Assembly (NCBI RefSeq): GCF_027891095.1
Contig: NZ_JAQIIO010000002.1
Coordinates: 124,001-188,000, forward strand
Length of the DNA: 64,000 nucleotides
Origin: Aliiroseovarius salicola
GTDB taxonomy: Bacteria; Pseudomonadota; Alphaproteobacteria; Rhodobacterales; Rhodobacteraceae
Direction: 5' to 3'
The notes under the pieces were generated by a model. It made no database searches. It was not told the origin of the DNA and saw nothing but the letters and a program-made list of their open reading frames with translations. Each line of letters opens with the position of its first letter. The first letter of the stretch is position 1. The position numbers were made by a program, and so were the translations under genes. This document shows, in pieces, positions 53,159 to 62,750 of this stretch.

Positions 53159-53848
53159 TTAGCGTTCGGGAAAGATCTGTTGGGCGATTCCGGCACCCAG
53201 CAGGTAGATCGAGGTTAAGACCAACCCCCAATGCGCCCAGCTTTCCGGGTGAAAGTCGACCCATGCGGCCCAACCGGCAAAAAAGGTCCAGCCGAGCGCA
53301 ACCGGAAAGCTGATCAGGCGCCAGCGTTTTGTTCGTGTCGGGTGAATGAACTTGAGTGGGGCGAACATAGCGATCGCAAGGGCCACGATCAGTCCGAGCA
53401 TCAGCCAGAAACTGGGTTGCGTCGCAAAAAGAACAATGATCAGCATGTTCCAGCATCCAGGGAAGCCAGAGAAGGAATTATCGTTCATTTTCATGCGGGT
53501 GTCGGCAAAATACACGACCGATGCGAAGGTGATTACAATAATTGCCACCCAGCCAGTCCAGCCCGGCATGAGCCCTGATTTGAACAGCGCATAAGCGGGG
53601 ATGAACACATAGGTCAGATAGTCGATGATCAGATCCATCAACACACCATCATATTGCGGCGCATATGTTTTGACCTGATAGTGCCGGGCGAGCGGTCCGT
53701 CGATCCCGTCAACCGCAAAGGCTACGACAAGCCACAGGAACATGAGCCCCCACTTCTCGTCCACCGCCGCGAGCATAGCCAACATTGCAAACACAGCGCC
53801 TGTGGCGGTGAGAAGATGCACGAGCAGGGCTTTGGTCCGTATGTTCAT
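53159..53848 (-). CDS. pcs: Phosphatidylcholine synthase
   Basis: 229 aa from MNIRTKALLVHLLTATGAVF. A CDP-alcohol phosphotransferase with motif VDGIDGPLARHYQVKT and YDGVLMDLIIDY, and seven or eight membrane helices. This variant, with a basic loop after the motif, is the Pcs family that joins choline directly to CDP-diacylglycerol, found in alphaproteobacteria. AAGGT lies before the chosen ATG; two longer starts (53870, 53926) exist. Confidence 0.87.
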   Translation of the reverse strand: MNIRTKALLVHLLTATGAVFAMLAMLAAVDEKWGLMFLWLVVAFAVDGIDGPLARHYQVKTYAPQYDGVLMDLIIDYLTYVFIPAYALFKSGLMPGWTGWVAIIVITFASVVYFADTRMKMNDNSFSGFPGCWNMLIIVLFATQPSFWLMLGLIVALAIAMFAPLKFIHPTRTKRWRLISFPVALGWTFFAGWAAWVDFHPESWAHWGLVLTSIYLLGAGIAQQIFPER

Positions 53849-53954
53849 GGCGACCTTTTGCCGGAAAACCATATTGGAAGAAAGAAAAAACCAAATGTTG
53901 CCGAGTTTTCGGCGAATGTGTTTCAAAAAAGAGTAAGAGGCGCGACGGGGAAAG

Positions 53955-54899
53955 TCAGTCGGTTGCTTTTGCCCGGGGGTGGGTGGCCTCGTAAACCTCC
54001 ATCAACCGCGCGGTATCCACAGCTGTATAGGCTTGCGTGGTGGACAGTGACGCATGTCCCAAAAGTTCCTGAATGGATCTGAGATCCCCTCCGGCATTGA
54101 GCAGATGGGTGGCAAAGCTGTGGCGCATTGCATGGGGGGTGGCCGTGGCGGGCAATCCCAGTTGCATCCGCGTTTTTTCCATCACCTTTTGCACGGCGCG
54201 AGGGGCCAGTGCCCCACCGCGCACACCCTTAAACAGAGCCGCATTCGGGGCTTCCGGATGGGGCGACAGGCGTCGATAGGCTTCGACAGCCTGTCGCGCT
54301 GCGGGCAGGACCGGCACCAGTCGCTCTTTGTCCCCTTTGCCACGGATGCGCAGCATGTCTGGCAGAGGGGCGTCAGCACAGGTCAGGGACAGCGCTTCGG
54401 ATATGCGCAAGCCGCAGCCGTAAAGCAATGTGACGACGGCAATATCGCGTGCCCCAACCCAATCCTGCCGGGCTTGTTCCCCCACCAGATCCAGCATCGC
54501 TTTGGCGGCGTCCGGCGCCAGGGGGCGGGGCAATTTTTGGGTGAATTTGGGGCTGCGCACCGACAGCACCGCAGTTGCGTCAAAGTCATCGCGTTCGGAA
54601 AGCCAACGGTAAAAGCTTTTCACCGCAGAAAGCTCACGGGCCAGCGAACGTGCCGCAACGCCACGCCCACGTTCATGTGCCATCCATGCGCGCATGTCAG
54701 AAAGCCCGACCTTTGCGAGCGCTGTACGCCCCTGTGGGCCGCCAAAATGCTCTGCCATGAAGGTGAGAAAACCAATCAGATCGGTCTGATAAGCCGCCAG
54801 CGTATTTTCAGAAGCGCCGCCCAGCGCACGCATATGATCCAGCCAATTCGAAAGCGCGTCACGCGCGCCGGGTGAGATCAGGGTGGGTTGGTCGCTCAC
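53955..54899 (-). CDS. xerC: Tyrosine recombinase XerC
   Basis: 314 aa. With XerD it resolves chromosome dimers at dif. The catalytic set is complete: Arg in GCGLRISEALSL, Lys in IRGKGDKERLVPVL, H-x-x-R in TPHAMRHSFATHLL, His in LGHASLSTTQAYT and its Tyr. Neighbour DUF484 upstream is the classic xerC companion. The start is GTG at 54899, overlapping the DUF484 stop as GTGA. Confidence 0.92.
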   Translation of the reverse strand: MSDQPTLISPGARDALSNWLDHMRALGGASENTLAAYQTDLIGFLTFMAEHFGGPQGRTALAKVGLSDMRAWMAHERGRGVAARSLARELSAVKSFYRWLSERDDFDATAVLSVRSPKFTQKLPRPLAPDAAKAMLDLVGEQARQDWVGARDIAVVTLLYGCGLRISEALSLTCADAPLPDMLRIRGKGDKERLVPVLPAARQAVEAYRRLSPHPEAPNAALFKGVRGGALAPRAVQKVMEKTRMQLGLPATATPHAMRHSFATHLLNAGGDLRSIQELLGHASLSTTQAYTAVDTARLMEVYEATHPRAKATD

Positions 54900-55603
54900 G
54901 ACAACCAGCGGCGCATGGCGCGTTCAAACACCCCGCCGAAGAATTGCAGCAGGTCCGTGCCCTGACCCGGTTTGAATTGATGCGGGTCTTCTGCGCCCAT
55001 CACCAACATGCCAGGCAGGCGGCCTTTGCCCAGATTAAGGCGAACGCAGGCTTCGGAACGCACCCAAAAGGTCGTGTCGCCATAAATGGTCTCATCCTGT
55101 TCCTGAATTTGGCGCAGGAACACGCTGCGCCCAGATTGATCGCGCGGGCTGCCAAGGTAGGTGTCAATAAAACCCGGCTGCGCCGTGGCCAGAACTTTGC
55201 CCAGTTTCTGCACTGCCGGGTTCTTCTCGCTTTGAACTGTCTCCAGCACCAGACGCACCGCATCAACACGCAGGATTTCCGCTACTTCGCCACCGAGATC
55301 GGTCATGAACACTTCAAAGTCAGCGGGATCAAGCATCCTGAGAATGGCGCGGTGGATGAGATTCATTCCGGCGAGATTCTCATATGCGGCTGCAATGACA
55401 GATCTGTGGGTGTCTTCGAGCCGATCCAAACGGCTTTCCAACCGCTCCATCGCGATGCCTCGCAGATCCACGATATTTGACCCCATCGCGCGCTCGTTCG
55501 CCGCGATCAGGGCACGCATAAGATCTTGATCGTCCAGAATAACTTCGGGTTGCGCAATCAGCGCTTCGCGCAATTCATCCGCAATGGAAAGGGATGTGCT
55601 CAT
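54896..55603 (-). CDS. DUF484 family protein
   Basis: 235 aa. A coiled coil (about residues 40-65, MERLESRLDRLEDTHRSVI) precedes a GAF-like domain; typical blocks are VFLRQIQEQDETIYG and LPGMLVMGAEDPHQFKPGQG with DLLQFFGGVFERAM at the end. DUF484 is found beside xerC in many proteobacteria; its role is unknown. ATG 55603 chosen; GTG one codon before is possible. Confidence 0.9.
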   Translation of the reverse strand: MSTSLSIADELREALIAQPEVILDDQDLMRALIAANERAMGSNIVDLRGIAMERLESRLDRLEDTHRSVIAAAYENLAGMNLIHRAILRMLDPADFEVFMTDLGGEVAEILRVDAVRLVLETVQSEKNPAVQKLGKVLATAQPGFIDTYLGSPRDQSGRSVFLRQIQEQDETIYGDTTFWVRSEACVRLNLGKGRLPGMLVMGAEDPHQFKPGQGTDLLQFFGGVFERAMRRWLS

Positions 55604-55679
55604 CACTGCCTCAGATTTTATAGTCTTATCTTTTCCCGTGCTTATACACGAGATCCGAGGCGATTACCGCATGTTTTTG

Positions 55680-55720
55680 GTTAAAATACGGTAAATGCGG
55701 CAGGGCCGTGGCCCCGCCGC
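55680..55720 (-). terminator. Intrinsic terminator after fsa
   Basis: On the - strand GCGGCGGGGCC-ac-GGCCCTGCCGC (one G-U pair) followed by ATTTACCGTATTTTAA. The stem starts about 35 bp past the stop of the aldolase gene. Confidence 0.65.
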
Positions 55721-55754
55721 GACATGTGTTGTGGCGGACATACTCCGCGACCCC

Positions 55755-56408
55755 TTACAGGATCTTGATTTCAGCAGCCTTGATGTCGGCCAGGAAGGCA
55801 TCAAGGCCCTTGTCGGTCAGAACATGTTTCGCCATCGCCTGAATGACGTTGGGCGGCGCGGTGGCCACATCGGCACCCACAATGGCGCAGTCTTTCATGT
55901 GGTTCACGTTGCGGATCGACGCGGCGAGGATCTGGGTCTCGTATCCATAGTTGTCATAGACGGTGCGGATGTCGGCAATCAGCTCCATCCCGTCCAGAGA
56001 AATGTCGTCCAGACGGCCAATGAAAGGAGAGATGAAGGTCGCACCTGCTTTGGCCGCCAAGAGCGCCTGGTTGGGCGAGAAGCAAAGCGTCACGTTGACC
56101 ATAGTGCCTTCGTCGGTCAGCGCCTTACAGGCTTTCAGACCGTCCCAGGTCAGCGGCACTTTCACCGCGATGTTGTCCGCGATCTGCGCCAGCTTGCGGC
56201 CTTCCGCGATCATGGTTTCGGCGTCAATGGCCGTCACTTCCGCGGACACTGGGCCATCGGTGATCGAGCAGATCTCTTTCGTGACTTCGATGATGTCACG
56301 ACCCGATTTCTTGATGATTGACGGGTTTGTGGTCACACCGTCCAGCATGCCGTGATCATGCAGGTCCTTGATGGCATCGATGTCGGCGGTATCGGCAAAG
56401 AATTTCAT
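55755..56408 (-). CDS. fsa: Transaldolase-like fructose-6-phosphate aldolase (TalC/Fsa)
   Basis: 217 aa. The short transaldolase subfamily: [31 protein letters not shown], the Schiff-base Lys in [15 protein letters not shown] and SPFIGRLDD. It is either a transaldolase or a fructose-6-phosphate aldolase; the sequence alone does not decide it. Divergent from priA by 126 bp; it ends with a good terminator. Confidence 0.9.
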   Translation of the reverse strand: MKFFADTADIDAIKDLHDHGMLDGVTTNPSIIKKSGRDIIEVTKEICSITDGPVSAEVTAIDAETMIAEGRKLAQIADNIAVKVPLTWDGLKACKALTDEGTMVNVTLCFSPNQALLAAKAGATFISPFIGRLDDISLDGMELIADIRTVYDNYGYETQILAASIRNVNHMKDCAIVGADVATAPPNVIQAMAKHVLTDKGLDAFLADIKAAEIKIL

Positions 56409-56534
56409 TCGCGCGGGTCCTATCGTAATTTGGCCCTGACAGGGGCCGGGTGGCTTGTTCTTGGCGCTCTCATAGCGCAGAAAGGAACCAGCAGAAACCC
56501 CTCACTGAAACCGTTACAAGGTCAAAGATACCTC

Positions 56535-58733
56535 ATGAGCATGGACGTGCGTCATTTTGCGGAAGGTGAACGGGTCGGTGTGCTGACCACCCAACCCCTT
56601 GATCGCATCCTGACTTACCGCGCACCCGAAGGCGGTTGTGTGCAGGGCGCCTATGTCGAGGTGCCGCTGGGTCCGCGCAAGGTGCTGGGTGTGGTCTGGG
56701 GGCCGGGCGAGGGGGGCTTTGACGCCTCTAAGCTGCGCAAAGTGATCAAGGTGATCGACGTGGCACCGATGCGGCTCGAGATGTCGCAGTTTCTCACTCG
56801 AGTGGGAGATTACACGATCACGCCGATGAATCACATGCTTCGCCTTGCCACCCGCGCGCCGGGGCTTATGGATCCTCCGTCAATGCGTAAGGTGCTGCGG
56901 TCGACCGGGTTTCGCCCCAACCGCCTGACCGATGCCCGCGCCAAGGTGCTTGCGGCAATGGATGACAATCCGGGGGCGGCGTTTACCCAATCCGAGCTTG
57001 CCGGGCTGGCGGATGTCTCGGCATCCGTCGTCAAAGGCATGGTGAAACTGGGCGCGCTGCGCGAAGAAGACGCGCCGCGTGACCTGCCATACCCGTTTCT
57101 TGATCCGCTGAAACCCGGTAAAGCGCTCACCGAAGATCAGGAAACAGCCGCGCGTCAGCTTTGCGATGGTGTGAAATCAGGGCGCTATGGCACGACACTG
57201 CTGCGGGGCGTGACCGGGGCGGGGAAGACCGAGGTCTATCTCGAAGCGGTCGCTGAATGTCTGAAAAAGGGCCGCCAGGCTCTGGTGCTTCTGCCGGAAA
57301 TTGCCCTCACGTCCGAGTTTTTGAAACGGGTTGAAGAACGGTTCGACGCGCGCCCCGCTGAATGGCATTCCGGCGTGACCATGACCGAACGCCGCCGCTG
57401 TTGGCGCATGGTTGGCGAGGGCGAGGCGCAGCTGGTGGTTGGGGCACGATCTGCACTTTTCCTACCTTTTCGTGACCTCGGACTGCTGATTGTCGACGAA
57501 GAACATGACAATTCCTACAAACAGGAAGATGGCGTGCTTTATTCCGCCCGCGACATGGCGGTACTGCGCGCGTCCATCGTGGATGCGCAGGTTGTGCTCG
57601 CCTCGGCCACGCCATCCTTGGAAACTTGGGCCAATTGCGAGGCGGGGAAATACCAGCGCATTGAACTGACCAGTCGCTACGGCCCCGCCGTGCTGCCTGA
57701 CATGCGGGCGATCGACATGCGGCAAGAGGATCTGCCGTCGCAAAGCTGGATCTCGCCCACACTCAAGGCCGCCGTCACCCTGCGCATCGCAAAAGGGGAG
57801 CAGTCGCTTCTGTTCATCAACCGCCGCGGCTATGCCCCGGTCACCATTTGCCGCGCCTGCGGGCACCAGATCGGCTGTGACCATTGCGATGCACGGATGG
57901 TCGAACATCGGTTCCAAAAGCGTCTGGTCTGCCACCAATGCGGCGAGACAAAACCCATGCCTGAGGCCTGCCCGGACTGTGAGGTGGAGGGCAAACTCGC
58001 GCCGGTCGGCCCCGGTGTCGAACGGCTCGCTGAAGAAGTCACCGCCGCCTTTCCTGACGCGCGGATTGCGGTGCTATCATCGGACTTGTTTGGGTCCGCT
58101 CGCGCGCTAAAGGCCGAGATCGAGCGCATTGCGGCAGGCGAGGCGGATATCATCATCGGCACGCAGCTGGTGGCGAAAGGGCACAACTTCCCGCATCTCA
58201 CGCTGGTTGGTGTGATCGATGCGGACCTTGGTCTGCAAGGGTCTGATTTGCGCGCAGCTGAACGCTCGTTCCAGCTGATCCGTCAGGTGGCGGGTCGGGC
58301 CGGGCGGTCAGAGGCCCGTGGCACCGCGCTTTTGCAAACCTTCCAGCCGGAACATCCGGTGATCCGTGCGATTCTTTCTGGCGATGAAGAGAAATTCTGG
58401 TCGGCCGAAGCAGGCGAGCGCCGCCATGCAGGGGTTCCCCCGTATGGGCGCATGGCCGGAATTGTCCTGTCTTCGACCGACATTCAGGCCGTTTTTGATC
58501 TTGGTGCCGACATGGCCCGCCGCTCAGGGCCGCTGCAAGAGATCGGCGCGCAGCTCTATGGTCCCGCTCCCGCCCCCATCGCCCGCGTGCGCGGACGCCA
58601 TCGGGTGCGGCTTCTGATCAAAGCTGACAAAACCGCACCCATCCAATCCGCCATCCGCAAATGGTTGACCCAGTTCCCAGTGAAAGGCGACCTGCGCATT
58701 CAGGTCGATATCGACCCGCAGAGTTTTTATTGA
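56535..58733 (+). CDS. priA: Primosomal protein N' (replication restart helicase PriA)
   Basis: 732 aa. PriA recognises stalled forks and reloads DnaB. The 3'-end-binding and winged-helix parts occupy the first 200 residues; the helicase has Walker A GVTGAGKTEVYLEA, Walker B IVDEEHDNSYKQ, an SATPSLETW motif III; the eight zinc cysteines lie in CRACGHQIGCDHC and CHQCGETKPMPEACPDC; GRAGRSEARGTAL is motif VI. ATG 56535 (MSMDVRHF) is the best start although the frame is open to 56352. Confidence 0.95.
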   Translation: MSMDVRHFAEGERVGVLTTQPLDRILTYRAPEGGCVQGAYVEVPLGPRKVLGVVWGPGEGGFDASKLRKVIKVIDVAPMRLEMSQFLTRVGDYTITPMNHMLRLATRAPGLMDPPSMRKVLRSTGFRPNRLTDARAKVLAAMDDNPGAAFTQSELAGLADVSASVVKGMVKLGALREEDAPRDLPYPFLDPLKPGKALTEDQETAARQLCDGVKSGRYGTTLLRGVTGAGKTEVYLEAVAECLKKGRQALVLLPEIALTSEFLKRVEERFDARPAEWHSGVTMTERRRCWRMVGEGEAQLVVGARSALFLPFRDLGLLIVDEEHDNSYKQEDGVLYSARDMAVLRASIVDAQVVLASATPSLETWANCEAGKYQRIELTSRYGPAVLPDMRAIDMRQEDLPSQSWISPTLKAAVTLRIAKGEQSLLFINRRGYAPVTICRACGHQIGCDHCDARMVEHRFQKRLVCHQCGETKPMPEACPDCEVEGKLAPVGPGVERLAEEVTAAFPDARIAVLSSDLFGSARALKAEIERIAAGEADIIIGTQLVAKGHNFPHLTLVGVIDADLGLQGSDLRAAERSFQLIRQVAGRAGRSEARGTALLQTFQPEHPVIRAILSGDEEKFWSAEAGERRHAGVPPYGRMAGIVLSSTDIQAVFDLGADMARRSGPLQEIGAQLYGPAPAPIARVRGRHRVRLLIKADKTAPIQSAIRKWLTQFPVKGDLRIQVDIDPQSFY

Positions 58734-58746
58734 GATTGGATTTTCC

Positions 58747-59460
58747 CTAAGTCGCGCGTGTACCCATCGCCTGCTTCATCTCCCGAACCTCATTTTCAGA
58801 CGTCTCGAAACGCCCTCCGGGCGGGTCAAAGTCGGAAAAGGCTGGGTCGCCATGGGCAGGCTGATTACAGGCAGCATGGGCTTCGGAGGCACCCGTGAGT
58901 GTCATGACTTCAGCGACGTTATTAGCTGTCAAGCCACAGCCGGGCATGACAGATAATTGACTGTTGGCCCTTTTGACCATGCGAGCGATCATCTCCACCC
59001 CTTCAGGCGCAGTTGGTTGTGCGCCTGAAGTCAACACCCGATCAAATCCAAGAAGAACGGCTTGATCCACAGCAAGCAACGGGTCTGGCACCACGTCAAT
59101 AACTCGGTGCAATGTCTTGCCCAGCGGCCCGGCTGCTTCGACCAGCTTTGCCAGAACGGACATATCCAGCGTGCCATCCGCATGCTGTGCGCCCACCACC
59201 ACACCAGCCAAACCTGACTGGCGGGCCATCTCAATGTCGGCCAGCATGATCCCAACCTCATCGTGCGAGAAGTGAAACAGGCCACAACGCGGGCGGATCA
59301 TCGCATAGCAGGGTATGGTCAACTTGCTGGCGGCCTGCATCAATCCTGCGGAAGGGGTCAGCCCGCCTTCGGATAGAGATGAACAGAGCTCAACGCGCAC
59401 CGCACCGCCCTTCATGGCCGCAATCGCTCCTTCCAGGGTATCAACGCAAACTTCCAGCAT
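58747..59460 (-). CDS. cutC: CutC family protein
   Basis: 237 aa TIM-barrel protein: MLEVCVDTLEGAIAAMKGGA, RVELCSSLSEGGLTPSAG, HRVIDVVPDPLLAVD and RVLTSGAQPTAPEGVEM. Named for copper homeostasis in E. coli, but that link is doubtful; a sugar or nucleotide role has been suggested for the family. It ends 13 bp from the convergent priA. Confidence 0.9.
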   Translation of the reverse strand: MLEVCVDTLEGAIAAMKGGAVRVELCSSLSEGGLTPSAGLMQAASKLTIPCYAMIRPRCGLFHFSHDEVGIMLADIEMARQSGLAGVVVGAQHADGTLDMSVLAKLVEAAGPLGKTLHRVIDVVPDPLLAVDQAVLLGFDRVLTSGAQPTAPEGVEMIARMVKRANSQLSVMPGCGLTANNVAEVMTLTGASEAHAACNQPAHGDPAFSDFDPPGGRFETSENEVREMKQAMGTRAT

Positions 59461-59528
59461 GGCGCACCTCTCCGTTCTGAGCCTGTTCTGAGATGTGAAA
59501 CTGGATTGCCGGATTGTGCAAGAGGCGC

Positions 59529-60605
59529 CTATTCCGCTGGCTGCGTAACCCCGCCACCCTTAGGCTGGTCCACCAGATAATCGGTGATTATCGCGCCGAT
59601 CCACATGCACAGAAGCGCAAGCCATGCGGTGGCGACGAAGATGGATCCTCCTGTCACGCCCGCACCAATCGCACAGCCACCGGCTAGCATCCCGCCAAAT
59701 CCCATCAGCACCGCACCGGTCATCGAGCGGCGCATCACCGCTTCGCCTTCATAGCCCTGAAACTTGAACTCACCGGAAAAGTAGCTGGCCGCAAAGGCCC
59801 CAATCACCACGCCGGGGATAAGGCCGATATCGAATTCGAGGACCGGATCGGGGATCAGGAAAAACATCAATGTGTTGGCGGACGGGCCGGTAAAAGTGGC
59901 CGAGGTCACAGAGACAGGATCAAAGGCGGCTTGAGAGAGTTGGAACGTCAGAACCCACCCCAGGGCCACGGCAAAGCCCACGCCTGAGCCAAAGATCAGC
60001 CGCTTGTAACCAAGGTTTGAACGTCGGGCGAGGATGAGGGCCAGAACCGCAATGGCCAGCCCCATGGCGAAACCAAACCACTCTGGCAGGCCAATAAGTG
60101 TCAGCAGGTTCACATTGGTGCCCCCGGTGGTCATCCAAAGTGAGGCCAGCCAGTTGCGCGCATCCGCCAAAAGCCCATGCAGCGACATTTGCGCTGCAAC
60201 TGCCATGACCATTCCCGACATGACCGAGCGCAGGTTGCCCGTCGAGGCCAGCACCAGAAGCCGCCCGGAGCAACCGCGTGCCAGCACCATGCCGACCCCG
60301 AACATGAGCCCACCAATGATTGCGCCGGACCAGCTTCCGGTCACGGCCATCATCCGTGCATCTTCGGTGCGCAAAAGCCCGAGCATCGCCGCCCCCTGCA
60401 CCCAGACAAGTGCAGTCGAGAAGGTCAAAAGCCAGATTGCAACGCTGGAGGACATTGTGCGGCGCGCAAACTCGACTGTGGCCGCCCGTAGGCAGAAGCG
60501 CGACTTTTGCGCTGCGATACCAAAGACGATACCGGTGGCCAGCCCAAAAAGAGCCGCCGTTGGGCTTTCCCCGATACTTTCCATCAGCGGGACGATGTCG
60601 ATCAT
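59529..60605 (-). CDS. YeeE/YedE (DUF395) sulfur-compound transporter, two-repeat form
   Basis: 358 aa with about nine helices. The three family cysteines known from the thiosulfate transporter TsuA appear: AAQKSRFCLRAA (about residue 43), GMVLARGCSGRLL and GGMLAGGCAIGAG. Thiosulfate or a related sulfur species is the likely substrate. ATG 60605 (MIDIVPLMES) has GGAGG 11 nt upstream, a long spacing. A symmetric site lies in the divergent promoter region shared with the MFS gene. Confidence 0.87.
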   Translation of the reverse strand: MIDIVPLMESIGESPTAALFGLATGIVFGIAAQKSRFCLRAATVEFARRTMSSSVAIWLLTFSTALVWVQGAAMLGLLRTEDARMMAVTGSWSGAIIGGLMFGVGMVLARGCSGRLLVLASTGNLRSVMSGMVMAVAAQMSLHGLLADARNWLASLWMTTGGTNVNLLTLIGLPEWFGFAMGLAIAVLALILARRSNLGYKRLIFGSGVGFAVALGWVLTFQLSQAAFDPVSVTSATFTGPSANTLMFFLIPDPVLEFDIGLIPGVVIGAFAASYFSGEFKFQGYEGEAVMRRSMTGAVLMGFGGMLAGGCAIGAGVTGGSIFVATAWLALLCMWIGAIITDYLVDQPKGGGVTQPAE

Positions 60606-60668
60606 GGCTGAAATGACCTCCGGTTCTGTCGGTTTGGGCGAGCGTATAGGGCGTCGCCCATCGGTTCC

Positions 60669-60690
60669 TTGACTTATATCATAGATATAA
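60669..60690. promoter_or_regulatory. Palindromic operator candidate between yeeE and the MFS gene
   Basis: TTATATC-ata-GATATAA (60674-60690) is a perfect 17-bp inverted repeat. TTGACT at 60669-60674 overlaps it as a -35-like element on the + strand. Its centre is about 70 bp from each start codon, the right place to control both divergent genes. Confidence 0.55.
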
Positions 60691-60750
60691 CTCGTTTTGT
60701 GAATGTGTTTTCTGTTGGTGTTAAGTAAGAAACGGGCGTAAGGCGGGATT

Positions 60751-61986
60751 ATGCGACACACCACTCTGACCCTTGAAGAAGCGCGCGCGCTGCCGTTCTG
60801 GCGTCGTCCCGTCTTTTTGCTTCTGCTGATGACAGCCGCCATGCCGCTGGCCTTCTCGACGTGGCTGGCGCTTCTGAATAATTTTGTCATTGAGTCAGCA
60901 GGGTTTTCCGGGGTTGAAATCGGCTGGTTGCACACGGTGCGAGAAATCCCGGGATTTCTGGCGATCGGGGTGATTGCGCTGCTCTGGATCATGCGTGAAC
61001 AGGTGCTGGCGGTGTCATCGCTTGCGCTTTTGGGGGCGGCGACCGCCATTACGGCGTGGTTTCCGTCCTTCTCAGGGCTGTTGATTGTGACCATGCTCTC
61101 ATCCGTCGGGTTCCATTATTTTGAGACCGTTAACCAGTCGCTGCAGCTTCAGTGGATCGACAAGAGACGTGCCCCACAAATGCTGGGATGGATCACGGCG
61201 GTTGGGTCAGGGGCGTCGCTTGTGGCCTATGGTTTCCTGGTGCTCACATGGAAGACGCTGGGGCTGAGCTATAACTTTGTCTACATGCTCTCAGGTGGCC
61301 TGACCGTGGCGATTGCCGCTTTTTGCTGGTTTGCCTATCCAAAGTTTGAAAGCCCCGAGCCGCAGCTGAGAAAGTTTGTCCTGCGCCGCCGCTATTGGCT
61401 TTATTACGCGCTGCAATTCATGGCGGGCGCACGTCGACAGATTTTTGTTGTCTTTGCGGCCTTCATGATGGTCGAACGATTTGGCTTTGAAGTGCATGAG
61501 GTGACGGCGCTTTTCCTGATCAACTATGTGGCCAACATGATTTTTGCACCGCTCATGGGAAAAGCAGTGGCGAAATGGGGTGAACGCCGTGCTTTGGTCT
61601 TTGAATATGTCGGGCTGGTCGGCGTGTTCCTTGCCTATGGTGGGATCTACTTCTTTGGTTGGGGGGTGATGCTGGCCATGGCGCTATACATTCTCGATCA
61701 CCTGTTCTTTGCGCTGGCCTTTGCGCTGAAAACCTATTTCCAGAAGATTGCCGACACACAGGATATTGCACCAACCGCCGCTGTGGCGTTCACCATCAAC
61801 CATATCGCCGCCGTATTTCTGCCCGCGCTGCTTGGCTATCTCTGGGTGGTCTCGCCGGGCGCGGTGTTTGGGTTGGCCGCGGGAATGGCGGGTGTGTCGC
61901 TTGCCCTTGCGCTTCTTATCCCGCGCCATCCTGACAAAGGTAACGAGACCGTGTTTTCCGGGCCTCTTGCCAAGCCCGCCGAGTAG
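60751..61986 (+). CDS. Major facilitator superfamily transporter
   Basis: 411 aa, twelve transmembrane helices in two sets of six. The Arg/Lys-rich linkers (DKRRAPQMLGWITAVGSG and RKFVLRRRYW) sit as in MFS proteins. No substrate motif is recognised. The divergent arrangement with the YeeE-type transporter and the shared palindrome suggest a linked regulation. ATG 60751 (MRHTTLTLEE) has no clear ribosome site except GGCGGG 5 nt before. Confidence 0.85.
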   Translation: MRHTTLTLEEARALPFWRRPVFLLLLMTAAMPLAFSTWLALLNNFVIESAGFSGVEIGWLHTVREIPGFLAIGVIALLWIMREQVLAVSSLALLGAATAITAWFPSFSGLLIVTMLSSVGFHYFETVNQSLQLQWIDKRRAPQMLGWITAVGSGASLVAYGFLVLTWKTLGLSYNFVYMLSGGLTVAIAAFCWFAYPKFESPEPQLRKFVLRRRYWLYYALQFMAGARRQIFVVFAAFMMVERFGFEVHEVTALFLINYVANMIFAPLMGKAVAKWGERRALVFEYVGLVGVFLAYGGIYFFGWGVMLAMALYILDHLFFALAFALKTYFQKIADTQDIAPTAAVAFTINHIAAVFLPALLGYLWVVSPGAVFGLAAGMAGVSLALALLIPRHPDKGNETVFSGPLAKPAE

Positions 61987-62020
61987 GGCCAAGTTTTGGG
62001 CAGGTGACGGAGGATAAGCG

Positions 62021-62671
62021 ATGCTCTTTGGCAAACAGAAAAAACTGACACTGGTGGACGGATCTGAGGCTTTGCCGGGACGAGCAGACCCAATTCCGAC
62101 CGCAGAGATCCACCATGTCTTTGGTCGCCCTCTTACTTTGGAGGTGCCGGAAGGACACGAGGTCGCCATATTCGGTATGGGTTGTTATTGGGGGATCGAA
62201 CGGATCTTCTGGCAACAACCCGGTGTCTGGCTGACAATGGTCGGGAATGCAGGTGGCTATACGCCCAATCCGACTTATGAAGAGCTTTGCACCGGGCAAA
62301 CCGGCCACACGGAGGTTGTGCGTGTGGTCTATGATCCGGCGAAGACCAGCTTTGAGGCGCTCTTGAAAGTGTTCTGGGAAAACCACGACCCAACTCAGGG
62401 AATGCGGCAAGGCAATGATATGGGCACGCAGTATCGCTCGGCCATCTATGTCACAAGTGAAGCCCAGCTGGATGCAGCCCGCAAATCCGCCGCCGAGTTC
62501 GGGCCGCGCCTGACAGCCCAAGGCTATGGACCCATCACCACTGAAATAGCGATGGCCGGGGAGTTTTACCCCGCTGAAGCGTATCACCAGCAATACCTGT
62601 CGAAAAATCCGGCAGGATATTGTGGGGTCGGCGGCACCGGTGTGACCTGCCCAATTGGAACCGGTGCCTGA
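62021..62671 (+). CDS. msrA: Peptide-methionine (S)-S-oxide reductase MsrA
   Basis: 216 aa. It reduces methionine-S-sulfoxide in proteins. The catalytic cysteine is in [14 protein letters not shown] (about residue 55), then [30 protein letters not shown] and [12 protein letters not shown]. The C-terminal [15 protein letters not shown] carries the resolving cysteines. The N-terminal 45-residue extension is usual for the long form. A terminator follows. Confidence 0.94.
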   Translation: MLFGKQKKLTLVDGSEALPGRADPIPTAEIHHVFGRPLTLEVPEGHEVAIFGMGCYWGIERIFWQQPGVWLTMVGNAGGYTPNPTYEELCTGQTGHTEVVRVVYDPAKTSFEALLKVFWENHDPTQGMRQGNDMGTQYRSAIYVTSEAQLDAARKSAAEFGPRLTAQGYGPITTEIAMAGEFYPAEAYHQQYLSKNPAGYCGVGGTGVTCPIGTGA

Positions 62672-62701
62672 CCGCTCAAATGTGCTGCTGCCAAAAGCAA
62701 C

Positions 62702-62723
62702 CGGGCTGTGCCCGTTTTCCTTT
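62702..62723 (+). terminator. Intrinsic terminator after msrA
   Basis: CGGGC-tgt-GCCCG followed by TTTTCCTTT, 30 bp past the msrA stop. Confidence 0.65.
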
Positions 62724-62750
62724 GTTGGCGGTGGCTCACTGCGTGAGCCT

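Noticed and set aside
55681-55695. CtrA site TTAA-N7-TTAA
   Set aside because: TTAA-N7-TAAA has a mismatch in a core half-site and overlaps the tail of the fsa terminator.
60606-61094. N-terminal extension of the YeeE-type gene
   Set aside because: It is antisense to the MFS gene and crosses the shared promoter; the first transmembrane helix begins shortly after 60605.
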